The notes: a model not told the origin generated them from the letters alone. A DNA stretch of 64,000 bases from Phaeotremella fagi (GCA_001599715.1 BCHU01000005.1:124001-188000); one strand, 5' to 3'; shown: positions 22,499-35,486, counted from the stretch's first letter. Numbers and translations: made by a program.

Positions 22499-24522
22499 CT
22501 ATATGAAAGTGATAGAATCGACTACATGATCAGATTCAGAATAACCAAGGATCTGTTCAATATGGGAGCTAGTACGTTTATGTCATGTCAGTAAGACAGA
22601 TCTGGAGAACCGAAAGGCACGATCTGACCCACCTCTTCATTCCTTTTATCCTATCAATCTCAACCGAGTTATATTGAGCCAACCCTTTGCCAATCTCAAT
22701 TTCGTCCCATTCATCGTCGTCCATCGAAGTCGTCGAAACATGTTCGACGATAGTATCTATCCCAACCGCGGGAGAAGGTGACGGTGGGATCGACATTGAC
22801 ATCGATCGATTCAACGGATCAAGTGAAGCGATAGACGAAGACAGTGATAGAGCAGGTTGGATATTCGGTGTCGAAGGTGTAGTAGTCAAGTTCTCACCTA
22901 ATCTCTTTGATTGGTGTAAAGACGTTAATGAGATTGTCGAACCGTGAGTCAAATTAGGTGAATTAGGGAACGAATCTTCAGTTTCTATACCGGTTTTGTG
23001 TGTTGATTCATCTCTCGTCGTCCTCCTTCGTTTTCTGACTATTAGTCTGACTGCTTGGTGAGACGCGAAAACTCCTTCTACACGGATTACACCGGCTGGA
23101 AGTAATCTACCACCTGATTCTCGTCGCATGATTGCTCTTGATGCTCCTTCGTCGATACTACGTAGTGTTAGTTACCGTTTAGGTGTATAAGAAGACAACT
23201 TACACGACTGTACCAGCAACATGCAAACCATGTGCGATCCACCATTTTCGACTAAAAATTTTAATCAGTGTCAACCAAAATCAACTGCAGAAAGGTCACA
23301 TACTCATTCAAAGCCGTCTGACGTCTCAAGAACCTAGTACAAAGCGGTCCATCATCCTCTAAATCGTTCGCAGGAACTTCCCTACTAGGTCCAACACCAT
23401 GTTGTATGACACCAAAGATATCATGAACTTTTTCAGAATGCATGATAACAGTAGTCACACCTGCGGCAGTAGCCAATTCAGCCGCTATCAATTTAGTTGA
23501 CATTCCACCCGTTCCTAATGATGTTCCCAGTGTTGATGTTGATACTATCGTCGTTTTTAGGGATTTGGATTTTTGTTTTTGATGGTTAGAACTCACCTTG
23601 TTGTTTGACTTTCTCAATGTCTCGTACTACTCTAACTGGTTTCGCATCAGGATTGATTCGTGGATTGTCGGTGTACCTAAAGCTAAATCAGGTTTTGTCC
23701 ATGTTAAAATCAAAGTCGATACCCACAAACATTCGACGTCAGTCAGCAAAAAAAGGAAATCCGCATGAACGATATTTGAAGAAATAGCAGAAAGCGTATC
23801 ATTATCACCGAATTTGATTTCCTAAAAGTCGACCGCACGTAATCAGTAAACTTGGTTAAAAATTAAAATCCAAGCCATACCGAAACAGAAACAGTATCGT
23901 TCTCATTGACAATTGGAACCACTCCCATTTGCAGTAATTCCGAAAAAGTATTTTGAGCGTTTAAATAGCGAGTTCTCTAAGATCCACCTCTAGTCAGATT
24001 CACCATTTCATACCTCGAAATAACATCCCAGCTTACATCGGAAATATCCATTCTGGTTAATAAGATCTGAGCAATAGGTTGATCAAGTTGTGAGAAAAGA
24101 TTATCCCAAAGAGCGATAAGTCTTCCTTGACCTATAGCTGCCAAAGCCTATCGGAACTATCAACCCCAATCTTGAACATAAAAAGAAAAGAAGACGCACC
24201 TGTTTATGACTCAACCCTTTACCTCTCTCTTTCAATCCCATCCGTCGTAACCCAACTCCTATAGCACCACTAGAAACCAAAACCACCCTATGACCCAATT
24301 CACGTAATTTGATGACGGTCTCGACTATCGATGAGAGGAGTTGAAGATGGGGTAAGAAAGGGTAGGTCGGTGAGACGATTGATGAAGTTCCTATTTTGGG
24401 TTCAACACTTGGAAGGGGGATAGGGGGCTTACCAAGTTTGATCACTATTGTCAGTGGTTTCGTTTTGGTCTGGGTTTGCGTTCAGTACCTTTTTGTGGGT
24501 TTGATGGTGGACTTACTGTCAT
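22499..24522 (-). CDS. PRO1: Glutamate 5-kinase (proline biosynthesis)
   Basis: ATP-dependent phosphorylation of glutamate, the first step of proline synthesis, in the cytosol. A tiny first exon (ATGACA, from 24522) splices to [13 protein letters not shown]; a second intron precedes GTSSIV. Amino-acid-kinase motifs: [61 protein letters not shown] and [12 protein letters not shown] domain follows ([31 protein letters not shown]), interrupted by a long Ser/Pro-rich insert translated from about 22690-23030. The last exon encodes [16 protein letters not shown] and stops at 22499. The gene is split by many short introns. Confidence 0.92.
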
Positions 24523-26722
24523 TTTGATGTTCTGTTTGAAACTTTCTTATTCGTCGTCTTTCTCGATAATTGGGTTTGATCTTCTTTCGTCTGAACTCTA
24601 TCTCTCTACTTTGTCTCTGTCGATTATCCAATCAACGAATCTTAACTGTTTGTTCAGAATGGAAATCTATCTATACTCTATTTCGATACTGTCTGTGTTC
24701 GTATTCTGAAATATCGAGTCGGCTGGTTGTAAGCCGATGTATCTTGTGCAAGCGTGGCAATCGTGAAGCAACAAGGGACAATGGGACAATGCAATGGCTT
24801 TTGCATGCGTGTAACCGCATTTTCGTATACAGAACATGTGTCTACACTACCAGTATCTCGTGCGTCAAGAGTTATTCTCGTAAGTGAGCACAACTCATAT
24901 CTCATCCTATTCAAGCGTGAGATATGAACTTGATAGGCAACAGTCTGTGAAGGATATCTCCACCCTAGATGTGCCAATGCACGTCTAGCACCTTGCTCGA
25001 ATTCAGTCTAGCCTGGAGGGCATGATAGACTAGGTAGATTCGTGTTGTACGAGTAGACATGGATGTGAACTGACGTTGAGTTGATATCCAAAATCCAAGT
25101 GCCACCTTCTGTTTCTCTCTCTGTTGCTATCGTATATACGCTGTAGACCTAGACCACCTAGGATCACTTACAGTGACGTCTCGTCTGAGTCTGCATCCGT
25201 AAACACACCCAACACCCACGGACGATAGCTCAGGGCTCAAGGCAGAATAAGGATCACATAACAGGGTTTAAGGGAAAACCTATTCAAACTAAAGGTTAAT
25301 GTCCCACCAGGCGCGAGAGGAGAGGAACCACATCATCATTCTAATCCATTTTATTTTTACACTGTAATGCGCTACAGTGATTCACGTTGAATTCTGTACT
25401 GTACTCTGTTTCTCATTTCTCACCACCATCTAACTTATCTACATCTCTTCTATACCCATCTTTCCTCCTCTTTCTTTCTTTTTCTCTTAGATTCAACATA
25501 ATAACCAAAGTATAATATTCAATTCACGACACCCAAAAAAAATATAAGTTTTCAAAGTAAGAACGTCAAAAGGTAGAAGAAGGAATAAAAAAGGAATTCA
25601 AAGTTACGATCGATTAAAAAAGGAAGAAGGAAAGAAGGATACGACCTTGGATACGAATACAACCAATCAATTCATACGACTACACAACTAGAGTACAGAG
25701 TACACTCATTACGTCTATCAGATACTTACTATTCGAGTTCAGCCAAAGCAGGTCAATAGGCAAGCAGGTGAGTGGGTGTGTGATAGTGGAGTCCATGTCA
25801 TGTTACGGATCGGATCGCGTTTGAATGCTCGGCTATGGCTATGGCTATCTTTTATGGTTATGATGGTGGATGGTGATGGTGATCTTTGATGAAACGATCA
25901 CTCAGCTCTAGTCTGCACTACACCACCTTCCAGCACGTCCCTTTATCAGCGTATGCATATGCTGTATTGATCATCACCATCATCATACATACATACGGTC
26001 AATGCTTTTTGTTTTCATTTCTCTTTTTTCATCAATCAATCAAAGTACTTTAAACTGACTTTATTATCTATCTCCTCTTCATCTACTCAATCCCTCCATC
26101 CTCTTTAACGACAACCAAAAAACAATACTGCGACTAATCCTTCACCCCTTTAATCATTAATCAACTTACCACACCAACCATCTACACGTTTCTTCGATAC
26201 CAACAACACCCATACCGCATTCACTCATTTAGCACCCACCTCTATATCAACACTCAAAAAGGACTTATTTGCATTGATAAAACCTCAAGCAAGCGTCTTT
26301 CAACAATCAACCATTTGAACCGAACTCCTTTCACACGTAAAACTTTTTTCCACCAAATCTAAAATCACCTGATCAAATCGATCCCAATCTTACGTGTCAA
26401 CCGTGGTCTTCTATTTACAAATACTCATCGCCACCGTTGAACGAGTCACCCAAAGGTTGACCTCCTATTCTCACACCTCACACTCCACGCCTTCCTTTCA
26501 AGACACGTAATCTTCCATTCCGACCAAAAAATTCACAACGTTATTTTATTGCCACCCAAGTCGTTGTCAATGAATTTTTAAATCAACTTATTTACAACCA
26601 TCAACTTTATCACTTTTTACAACTTGTTTTTTTTTTCTTTATCAAATTAGCTAGACCTTTATTGGTTTATTACCTGCTAATTTGATACAAGAAAAGAAAA
26701 CACATTTCTATTTATCATATCA
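24523..26722. promoter_or_regulatory. 2.2-kb divergent region with long leader of the APSES gene
   Basis: No gene seen. The right half (about 25400-26720) is strongly C/T/A-rich on the plus strand, with homopolymer runs and few G residues, as in a long 5' UTR. A good donor GTGAGT at 25768 preceded by CAG suggests a leader intron. The left half holds TACTGTA-type elements near 25400. Confidence 0.5.
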
Positions 26723-29700
26723 ATGGCTCGATCGCCTAGATCTGGGGCTGTGCACGTTACTGTAGCTTCAGTTCAAGGTCAAGGTGATCAAATTTCAACG
26801 TCAACGTCAACATCAACATCGACAAAATTACCAACTTCTTCAACCCCAATCAATCGTCGATCATCAACTACAACTACAGTCAATGAACTCACTCAGCGAA
26901 AATCAACGAGAACTAGAAGACCCTCATCGAATTTAACATTATCAAATTCAACCCCACTCCCTTTGACTGTCACTGATCCGAATCAAGCGATATCAACACC
27001 AGTTTCGACTCCAGTAGCTTCATCTTCAAAACTACCCCCACCTTCTCGTCAACCTGTAGAATTCAAGGCTCACGCTTTGAGAAGTGTTTACGGTGGGAAT
27101 GAACGGGTTCCATGTCCTTTCCCAACTCAATACGGTGGTAGAGAAAAATGTGGGGTTATGGAGGATGAAGAGAATGATGAAGTTTTAATGAGTGTTTGTG
27201 CGGCTTGTGCGGAAACTGTAAGTCATCTATACTGATATCTCGTTCTAACGTCTACAGGATAATCGTGCCCTCTCACCTGACGAAATCGCAATCATCTGTT
27301 TTCAACAAGGTTGGTTACGTCCACCATCAGCTGCTGTTGAACCGGCAACCATGGTCAACAACGCCATCAGATCTCATCAAAGACGATGTCAAAATTCAAC
27401 CCCGCCTCGTCAACCTCTACTAGCGAAATATCAGTTATCAGGATCAACAGTTGAATCAGTTCTCGAACCTGCACTTCATCCCAACGCCTTTGATGGTCAA
27501 ACAAGACCAAAAGGTGCCGTTTGGTACCTTAGTAATGCGGATGGTAGAGCTGGTTGGAAAGACCCATTTAAAGGTTTAGAAATTCCTAAAGTCCCAACAC
27601 GTAAACCTGCACCTAAAATCAAACAAATGACTCCAATCGAAAAGAAGGTTACGACCAAAGGGAAAACAAAGATACCACCTCCAGTTCGAAGGATAAGATT
27701 AGTGGTTTCGTCCAACGGTACACCTGCTGATGATGAGGAAGGAGCCATGAGTGATGTCGGAAGTTCGAATCAGGATATTTCTAGAAGTGTCTCCAGAGGT
27801 TCAACACCGATTAACTCGACTCTCAGAAAAGATGTTTTAGATTCTTCAGATTCGGAAACATCTGATTCTGACGTTGACATGGAAGAAGTTCGACCTGAAC
27901 GACTTGAACGTCGTCGACCTCCACCTATCACAGTTCCTTCATCAAGACCAACACCCTTCCTCGATCTCTTCTTCCCTTCACCATCGCATCATCCAATCTC
28001 AGCTTTCCCACCTCCTCTCCATTCACCTTTCCCTTCTCATTCCCTAGACAACACAACGTGGGAAGTCAGACATCGACAAGATACCGATCGAGCTAATTTC
28101 TTCGAAACCTCTTCAAGCAGTTCTGATGACGAACTGCAGGAATGGGGTAACGTTTCAGGAGTCCTTATCAGGGGTAGCGATGAATGGACAGCTGAAGATG
28201 AAGAACAAGTCATTGAAGCTACCGACGCTATGAAATTCCTTTTCCCAACTGTTACACAGGTCGTGAAACCTGAAGCTAAAGTTGAATTGAATCGATTGGA
28301 CAACAAACAACAAAGACTTTTGGACATGTCGGAATCGTCTTCAACGGTTACGGCTACGGAACATGCGATTTCTAAAGGTCAATTGAAAGTTGGACATCTG
28401 GTCTCTGATTCCATGGCTTTACCAGCTTGGAACACTTCACCCATCGCATCTCCGAATTTAAGATTCTCAAATTTGGTACCGGATCAAAGTCCAACACAAC
28501 ATTTATCAAAATTACGAAGTTCTTTTGATCCACAGAGTATGGATTTGGATCTAGATTTGAACGAAAACGATGATAAATGGTTGGATGAGAGTGGAGAGTT
28601 ACCAGTTAAAGCTGAAGATTTTTCGGATAACGAATTGGTTTCTGTTGAAGGTACACCTGAACGTGATCGACAACTTCATACTGCAGCTTGGGCAAGGGAA
28701 GCTGCTGAAGCTGTAACTGGGTTAGATATCAATATGGGTATCGGATTGGTTATCAAAGAGGAACCACAAGATTTCCCCTCACCGATCACGGATTCATCTG
28801 ATGAGAGACATGAATCACGGGAAAGCTCTTCAACACGTACCTGTACACCATCAAGTCGATCTTCTGAATTACCGGAATTAGAGGAAATCAGTGATGAAAT
28901 CCTGTTAGGTCCTGAGAGTGTCAGTCTGGAAGAACTTGATGATTGGGTGGTTAGTCGAGTTGATTTAAAGGAAAAATCTACACCTAGAGGTAGAGCTGTT
29001 AGGAATCGACATCAACATCCTGATAAATGTTCTGCATGGGGTGGAATCGGTGTTGGAAACGCCTTTGTCCCTCTACCCTTCCCTTTGATTAAACATCATA
29101 ACTCGACTTCCACTTCGACACCTAGATCGAAATCCGGTAGACGAAGGAACGGGTCTGGTCATTCAAACGTTAAATCCAACAGAGAATCTACACCAAAAAT
29201 CGAAATCAACAGCAACGGCAACAGCAGCCACACCAAAATCAAAACTGATGACGATATGGAAATTGAAATTGACGCTATCGGAACTGAAGATCTCGAAAAC
29301 GCCAGGGCTGAAGCTGAAGCTAAAGAAGAAGAAACCAGAAAGGAATCGCAGGAACAAGCTGAAAAGCAGAGATTGGCTTTCCAAGCTTGTCGTCAAGCGC
29401 TTCGAACAGCTGGTGGTGGATGTTTGATTGAAAACGAAGAAATCCAATCTCCTTGGTTGGAACTTTCAGAAGCTCGAAATGGAGGTGGGGTCATGTCGCC
29501 TTTGGCTTTACAATCCATGTCGACACTTTCGATTTCGATTTCGGATTCTGTCGATCCCAAGGCTTTGACTTCACCGCCTTTGAACAATGTTGGGTTTTTG
29601 GGTTTGGAAGAGGTGTTGAGTCAAGCTGAGGTTGATGCCGTTCTTCAATCTGGTTCTTTACCCGCTATACCGGTTCCTTCTACACCGATGGTTGTTTTGC

Positions 29701-31358
29701 CGTCTACGGCTGTTGGTCCTACTTCGACTGCTACTGCGACTACACCTTCAATTCCTCCTCCTGCTAAACCAAAGAAATTGAAATTAGCTCCTGCTCAAAT
29801 TCAAGTTCAAGTTCCGAAAGATACAGTTCCACCCAAATCTACCACTGCTTCTCCTGTCGTCACAATCAATCCGACCTCGACCCCAGTAGCACCAAGTACT
29901 TCTACAACTGTACCTAATGTTTTACCTGTACCTCCTAAACCCAAAATCAAAGCTAAATCAACCTCTCCAATCTCGAATACACCTCAAACGATCTCACCTC
30001 CAGTCTCGACGTCATCTGCTACGACGAGTTCTACGGCGTTTTCTACGCCTTCTTCGGTATCGACTTCTGCCTCTGCCCCTGTACCTGTACCTGTTTCGGC
30101 ACCCGCGGTTGAAGTTAAACCTCAACCTCATCGACCTGCTACTAAACCTTTATGTGCGGGTGTCGAAGCTAGTGTAGTAGATCATATTCCGGTTTACAGA
30201 CATGATTTCCATATCAAGGATAAACATCTAGTCATTCTCAGAAGATTAGATTCGGATTTCGGTAAGTCATCTCCTAACTTTTTCCATAAAGATCAAAAAC
30301 TGATCATGAGTTATAGTCAACGGAACGTCTCTACTTTGTGCACTTGGTGTACCATCCATCAGAGCTAATGAAGATTTCTTAAACGCTCCATCGCAATATA
30401 GGAATTCACATTATACGGTATCAACGATATCTACTCAGGGGATACCTTATTCACCTGGTGTTGCTGGTGTTTGGGTACCTTTACCTGAAGCTAGAGAGTA
30501 CGCTAAGAAATTGGCTTTGAAGGAATCAACTCCTTTGGCTAATATCTTGCAAAACAATTTATTCCATTTGGTAGGTCCATTCCACCCCCAACATTTGATT
30601 TTATTTACTTACAAGAACAGTTCGCTACGATGGCTAATATCGCTACTTCGCATACTATCGGTACTGATTTCGGTTCAGACGTAAGTTAGATCTTTATAAT
30701 TTAGGTGAAAAAAAATTCATGAGTTGTATAGTTCGTTGCAGGATGTGTTCAACCTCCACCTCAAACAACCATGTCGACGAATTCAAGATCAACACCTAAT
30801 CTAGTAGCTTTGAATTCATCAGCAACGAATGCAGCATCCGCATCAATCAATGGATTACCGAAGAAGGGAACTTTGGTTAGACCAGCGAATATCCAACCTG
30901 AGGGTTGTCCAACTCCAAAAAGAAGACGGGCGACTATCGTCGGTGTCGGTCAAGCTATTACTCCCTTGACATCGAATACGGCGAGTGGGTCGACTCCGAA
31001 ACCCGTTGTTGGAGTTAAAAAACCTGTTGCACCTGCTCCTAGGGGTCCGAATCAGGTTTCCGTGACTCCAACAGTTTCACCTTCAGTTTCGATTGCATCT
31101 GCTGCCCAGGCTACCAATATCGCCAGCGCCAGACGACCAACCAGAGCAAGCGTTTCCGGGGTTATCGAACCGTCTTTAAAGAAAGTCATTCAACCTCAAC
31201 CACAAGGTCAAGCCAGTAGACCAGGTATCCAACCGCGTCCTCCACAGATTAACAAATCCCAACTCCCGCAGCAATTACAACCACCTCAGCAATCTAGAAT
31301 TCCGAACCCTACCACCACCTCAAATCCAAATCCAAAAACTCAAATTGAGAAGAAATAG
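26723..31358 (+). CDS. Large APSES-domain transcription regulator
   Basis: Exons 26723-27217, 27258-30261, 30317-30570, 30621-30680 and 30732-31358 give 1479 aa. Near the N-terminus is a cysteine-rich segment (CPFPTQYGGREKCG, CAACAET). The long middle is disordered with Ser-rich and acidic stretches and a coiled-coil-like EAKEEETRKESQEQAEKQR. The APSES/KilA-N DNA-binding module lies around residues 1140-1290: VILRRLDSDFVNGTSLL matches the family's xRRxDNxxINGTKLL, and GVAGVWVPLPEAREYAKKL matches GxWxPFxxAxxxA. The tail is Pro/Gln/Ser-rich and basic. APSES proteins control fungal morphogenesis or the cell cycle; which subclass this is cannot be told. The domain being C-terminal with a large N-terminal extension is unusual. 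Confidence 0.85.
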
Positions 31359-32032
31359 AAGAACTCAAAACTGAACCACTCAAATTCTAACGTATCATGG
31401 TAGAATGGATCCGCAAAAAAAAACACCCTACCCGGTTATCGAAAGATGAAATTAAAAGTTATATAAGGGAATAGAAGAAGAATAAGAAGGAGATGATGAC
31501 TTAAAGGGTCATTTGTTTATACGTTTTTTTTTGGTTTTAATCGTTATTTGTTTTTTCTGTTTACACACCACCCTTTTTTATAGTTATTTGTTTTGTTTAT
31601 TTATATAAGTAGACAGAGGGATATGCAAAACACCTTTTTTGTACTTACTGTCGTCGTGAACTGCAGTGGTAATAATACAAGAATACTCGTTGTCATGGCG
31701 GACATTCGCTTTTTTGAGCGCGAGTAAATGTCTTTCGAAAACGATATTTTTACGCGAATTTCTGTTTGCCTGATGTGTGAAGAGAATACCTTTGAAATAT
31801 TGAATTTCTGATCCACCAAACATACTGTAGGTGGGTATGAAAATCAACTTATGCTGTCCAGATCATCCACAATGGGGAAGAAGCTATAACTCAGGGCTTA
31901 ATCATATCATCGACCTGTTATTCAAGTACGAAACTATAGAACATCGTAACCTTCAATCTTCTTTTTATACCTACACTACCACCATGTCTTTCTTCCTCCA
32001 AGTCTCATCTTTACCGGGCTCACTAATCATCT
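31359..32032. other. Intergenic region before orphan island II
   Basis: 3' UTR of the APSES gene, then about 100 bp (31940-32032) that resemble the region 3' of the second family 2 copy, marking the edge of a tandem duplication. TACTGTA occurs at 31823-31829. The minus-strand frame at 31584-31847 shows nothing recognisable. Confidence 0.5.
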
Positions 32033-32693
32033 TCAATCAGATTTTTTTGTGTTGAATACTGAAATCTCAATAGAAAGTTTTCCAAGTGTCGATACAATTT
32101 CAACCATCTTTTCTTCCTTCCTCTCAGTAAACTCCAAACTTTCTGCAGCCTGATTCATAACACCATCTTGTTCTTTGAACAGCTTCTCAAGATCCCAAAC
32201 CTGAGTTGATAATTCAGTTGTGCGATTTTTGCAGCTAACCAATTGTTCTTTGACGGAGAGTTGAGTTGTATCCATTTCAGTTTCGGAACTGAGCGATGAA
32301 TCCGAAAAGAACTGAAGATCAACACTGAGTTCACCTCTTCCCTCGTTGTTATAGAAATCTTTGAGTTTTCGCATCTACTCCATACAGTATCAGTCAATGA
32401 CTTGCAATACGTACGATGAAGATACAGCAGAAATCACTCACCCAATCTTCTGGAGTACTCTCCATAATTCTTTCTAGTCTTTCGTTTCCAGCTAAAGTAT
32501 AGATACTATCACCGTGATCTGATGTTTCGTTGTTGCTGAAACGGAAAAAATGTTGAGAGAATTTACGTCCACCGGGACTACCTAGCCACTCTCGTTCCTC
32601 AACTGAGAAGCCTCTAGTTGCTTCAGTGCGATCATCATCGCAAGTGGCCCATGGTGGGATATTGTACGAATTGTAATTATTGATAAACGACAT
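32033..32693 (-). CDS. Orphan family 2, copy 1
   Basis: Two exons, 32693-32442 and 32374-32033, give 197 aa. The N-terminus reads MSFINNYNSYNIPPW. Exon 1 ends STPEDW and the intron falls directly after the Trp codon in phase 0. Exon 2 begins with KDFYNN and GRGELSVDLQFF, then forms long amphipathic helices (for example WDLEKLFKEQDGVMNQAAESL). No signal peptide, membrane helix or recognisable fold. The neighbour at 33221 is a close paralog including flanks, and the gene at 34756 is a distant one. Function unknown. Confidence 0.7.
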
Positions 32694-33220
32694 TCTGGTC
32701 TTTGGTGCATGATTGAGATAGGTGGTGGTGGGGAAGAAATTGATTAGAGGGAAAGAAAGGTCGTTAGAAAGAAAGCCATTATTCAGTAGTGTTGGCCTTC
32801 TCGTTCGCTCCACTCACCACATTTCCTTGCTACTCCGATCAAAGGTTCCTTTTGATACAAATTTTTACTGCATTTACAGTGTGTACAGGACATCAGACTT
32901 AATGAAGCGGTTCAAATTTTGACGTCCCCCTTCGTCCGTATACTGTAAATGACTGCAGATATACCAATATCGTAGTTACTTCTGGCCTCTCTGTTCCTCG
33001 ACTGTACAGTATCCTTGAAAATAACTACGCTGAAGTGCAAAAGTTATTAAGACTTCGACTTATTGTCATTCACAAAGGGGAGCACACCACAATTCAACAA
33101 CCTATCATTTCATCGTGGTTTTCTTTCTTCTACAAAACTGTACAATCCCATATTCAATCTCCTTCCTATATCTACAGTACTACCACCATTTCTTTCGTTG
33201 CCAGGTCTCATACTGACTGA
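32694..33220. other. Intergenic region in orphan island II
   Basis: Promoter of copy 1 and 3' flank of copy 2. Holds the duplicated 5' flank block (32797-32851), TACTGTA at 32941-32947, ACTGTACAGT at 33001-33010 and TACAGTAC at 33173-33180. Confidence 0.5.
32797..32851. repeat. Duplicated 5' flank, copy 1
   Basis: About 55 bp nearly identical to 34022-34073, at the same distance upstream of copies 1 and 2. Weaker similarity extends towards each start codon (from about 32706 and 33930). Shows that the duplicated segment included the promoter. Confidence 0.75.
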
Positions 33221-33900
33221 TTAATCATCTTCATTGATATTTCGTCCTAATACTGAGGCGACAGCAGAAAGATTTCGAAGTGTTGCGACAGCATCTTCCT
33301 GGAGAGCATCAATGATACCCTGGATCATTGTTCCTTTCGATCTTCGAGACAACCCCAAACTCTCAGCAAGAGCATCGATAGCTTGAACTTGTCTTTGAGA
33401 AACCTTTTCGAGACTCCATATCTGAGTTGCCAATCGAGATTTGAAAAATTTGTATTTTTTGATTCTGTGTTCTATTGAAGGATCTTGAGTGTAAATGTGA
33501 TCCTTGGCGGATTCTTCGAATATTATCAATGACTCCGCAAAAAATTGAAGATCAACACTGAGTTCACCTCTTCCACCGTTGTTATAGAAATCTTTGACTT
33601 TTTGCTTCTAAACGATGGTGGTGATCAGTAGACTATAATATGGCCAGACAAAGTAAAGCCGAATTCACTCACCCAATCTTCTGGGGTACTTTCCAAAATA
33701 CTTTCTAGTCTGTACTTCCCAGCTGGCGTATAAATACTGCTACTATCATCGTCGAAGAAAAGTTTGTTGAACTCGTTGTGAGGGGTACTTAAAGGCCACT
33801 GTTCTTCAGCTTCTGATAATCCTCTACTTGATTCAATGGATTCATCATAGCAAACCCATGGTGGGATGTTGTAGAAGTTGCTGTTGTTGAAGAGCGACAT
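33221..33900 (-). CDS. Orphan family 2, copy 2
   Basis: Exons 33900-33673 and 33607-33221 give 204 aa. MSLFNNSNFYNIPPW parallels copy 1, exon 1 again ends STPEDW with the intron just after Trp, and exon 2 begins with VKDFYNN then GRGELSVDLQFF. The C-terminal part has diverged but remains helical (VSQRQVQAIDALAESLGLS). Flanking sequence on both sides is also similar to copy 1, so this is a tandem segmental duplication of about 1.2 kb. No known function. Confidence 0.7.
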
Positions 33901-34755
33901 TTACAGTAGGTCTTTGGTTCAGCTATTGGTAGTTGTTGTAAGTCGAAGTAGGTGGGAGTGGGCAGGATTTGATTCAGGAGGAAAGAAAGGTTATAAAGAC
34001 GCATTTTTCAGTTATGCTGGTCTTCTCATTCGCTCCACTACATTTCCTTTGCTACTCCGATCAAAGGTTCCTTCTTCACAATGGTTTTTGTTTTCACATT
34101 GACCAAGGTCCGCCCTCATTGCTTCATAACAAAACTGCTTCGAAATTTGAGATACATATTGTACTGTACACAACGTCACGTTGATTTGCAAGGTGTTCTG
34201 CTCATTCATCTAAACCTTAACAAAACCAAACCATAGGCATACAGTACCTGTACAAAATCTCTTTGTTAATTCTTTCTGGAGTTTTCGGCATATTCAACAA
34301 CACGTTTGCTCCAACTTTTGATCCCTGATTTCATTTAAACGGGCTTCTTTGTTCACATCCTTCGTTGAAGATAAGAGTAGAAGGCTACCTCACCACTTAT
34401 CTCGCCTTCGTAAGATTTTCAAGTTTTTTCAGGGTCAAACGCGTTTTTTCAAGTGCTTTTTTCTTAAACGAAATTCCCCCATATCTGTATAGCCCAAACT
34501 TATCATGAAGGTTTGCCACTCATGATTTCATTTTCCAACAGCTTTAGACGTTTCTATGTGAATCATGTTCCAGTCTTGTTAGTTGGGTTGGAGCATGTTA
34601 TCTCCCACGTTTCATGGCAGACTAATTTCAACACATAAATTGCATTGACTTGACTCCCGACTACATATGTATGTGTACATTTACTGTACGTCCCACTGCA
34701 CCACCAACTTAATACTCCACCGTCTAATCAAACCAAACCCTTGTTTCCGCTCCTT
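33901..34755. other. Intergenic region in orphan island II
   Basis: About 855 bp without a convincing gene. Contains the duplicated flank (34022-34073) and TACTGTA/TACAGTA at 33902-33908, 34162-34169, 34240-34247 and 34682-34689. Confidence 0.5.
34022..34073. repeat. Duplicated 5' flank, copy 2
   Basis: Partner of 32797-32851; differs mainly by a 4-bp gap and one extra T. Confidence 0.75.
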
Positions 34756-35376
34756 TCACAATCTCAAGAAAAATGAGGGAGCAATTGTAGAGAGAGTATC
34801 TAGCGCCTCGACCACCTTTTCCTGATACATCTTTCGATTCTTTCTTATTGATCTGAGTTTTGAAATCGAAGTCTCTCTTTCTGTCGGTGAAGTAGATGTT
34901 TGATTGAGATTGTAGAGAAAGTCACCAATTTCCGTGATACCTGAATGAATCTTGTTGAGATTCTTACTGAGATCAGCTCGAGTGGATTTGTATTGCTCTA
35001 TTGTAGAAGATGTAAGAGAATCTTGATGGAACACGGTGTCGAAAGATACTTGAAGAAAGGCGAGTACCAGGCCAAGATCGCCTTTGTTTGCGCAGTAATC
35101 ATCTACTTTTCTCTCCTGTAATATTTGTTCAGCCGTTTGACAAAAAGGCAAAATAGAACTTACCCATGTACTGTGTGAAGTGAAAGCTATTACTCTTAAA
35201 AGATCCTCACCACGATTAGTATAAATGGTTCCACCATATTTATTTGAGCCTTCGAGTCTGTAATAATCTTTGAGAAATTTGGTGTGACCATCCATCTCGA
35301 GCCATTCTTCGTATTGGGATTTGTCTGGGTCATATGACCAAGGGAAAATATCGTATTGAGTGTAGTTTTGCGACAT
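34756..35376 (-). CDS. Orphan family 2, copy 3 (distant)
   Basis: Exons 35376-35164 and 35115-34756 give 190 aa; the 48-nt intron (35116-35163) could be read through in frame. The N-terminus MSQNYTQYDIFPW parallels YNIPPW of copies 1 and 2, the IYTNRGEDLLRVI segment parallels IYTPAGKYRLESI, and exon 1 ends in Trp at the splice site as in the others. Exon 2 is helical (STIEQYKSTRADLSKNLNKI). The shared intron site is the strongest evidence of common origin. Upstream lie inverted repeats and a GTGGCGTGCCAC palindrome. Confidence 0.7.
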   Translation of the reverse strand: MSQNYTQYDIFPWSYDPDKSQYEEWLEMDGHTKFLKDYYRLEGSNKYGGTIYTNRGEDLLRVIAFTSHSTWVSSILPFCQTAEQILQERKVDDYCANKGDLGLVLAFLQVSFDTVFHQDSLTSSTIEQYKSTRADLSKNLNKIHSGITEIGDFLYNLNQTSTSPTERETSISKLRSIRKNRKMYQEKVVEALDTLSTIAPSFFLRL

Positions 35377-35452
35377 CTTTCAAATGATAGATGATTTCTT
35401 GTGATATGCAGAAATTAAAATCAAACAAGAGGCGAACTCCTCTACATATACT

Positions 35453-35470
35453 ACACTGGTACCCCAGTGT
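35453..35470. repeat. Short inverted repeat
   Basis: ACACTGG and CCAGTGT are perfect complements over a 4-nt spacer, about 80-95 bp before the start of family 2 copy 3. Could be a dimeric binding site. Confidence 0.5.
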
Positions 35471-35486
35471 GCCTTCTCAGAAATTG

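Noticed and set aside
29163..29587. Minus-strand frames inside the APSES gene
   Set aside because: Antisense of a low-complexity coding exon, with Phe/Ser-rich translations typical of complement reading.
31584..31847. 87-aa minus-strand frame after the APSES gene
   Set aside because: No paralog, motif or splice evidence; probably chance in AT-rich sequence.
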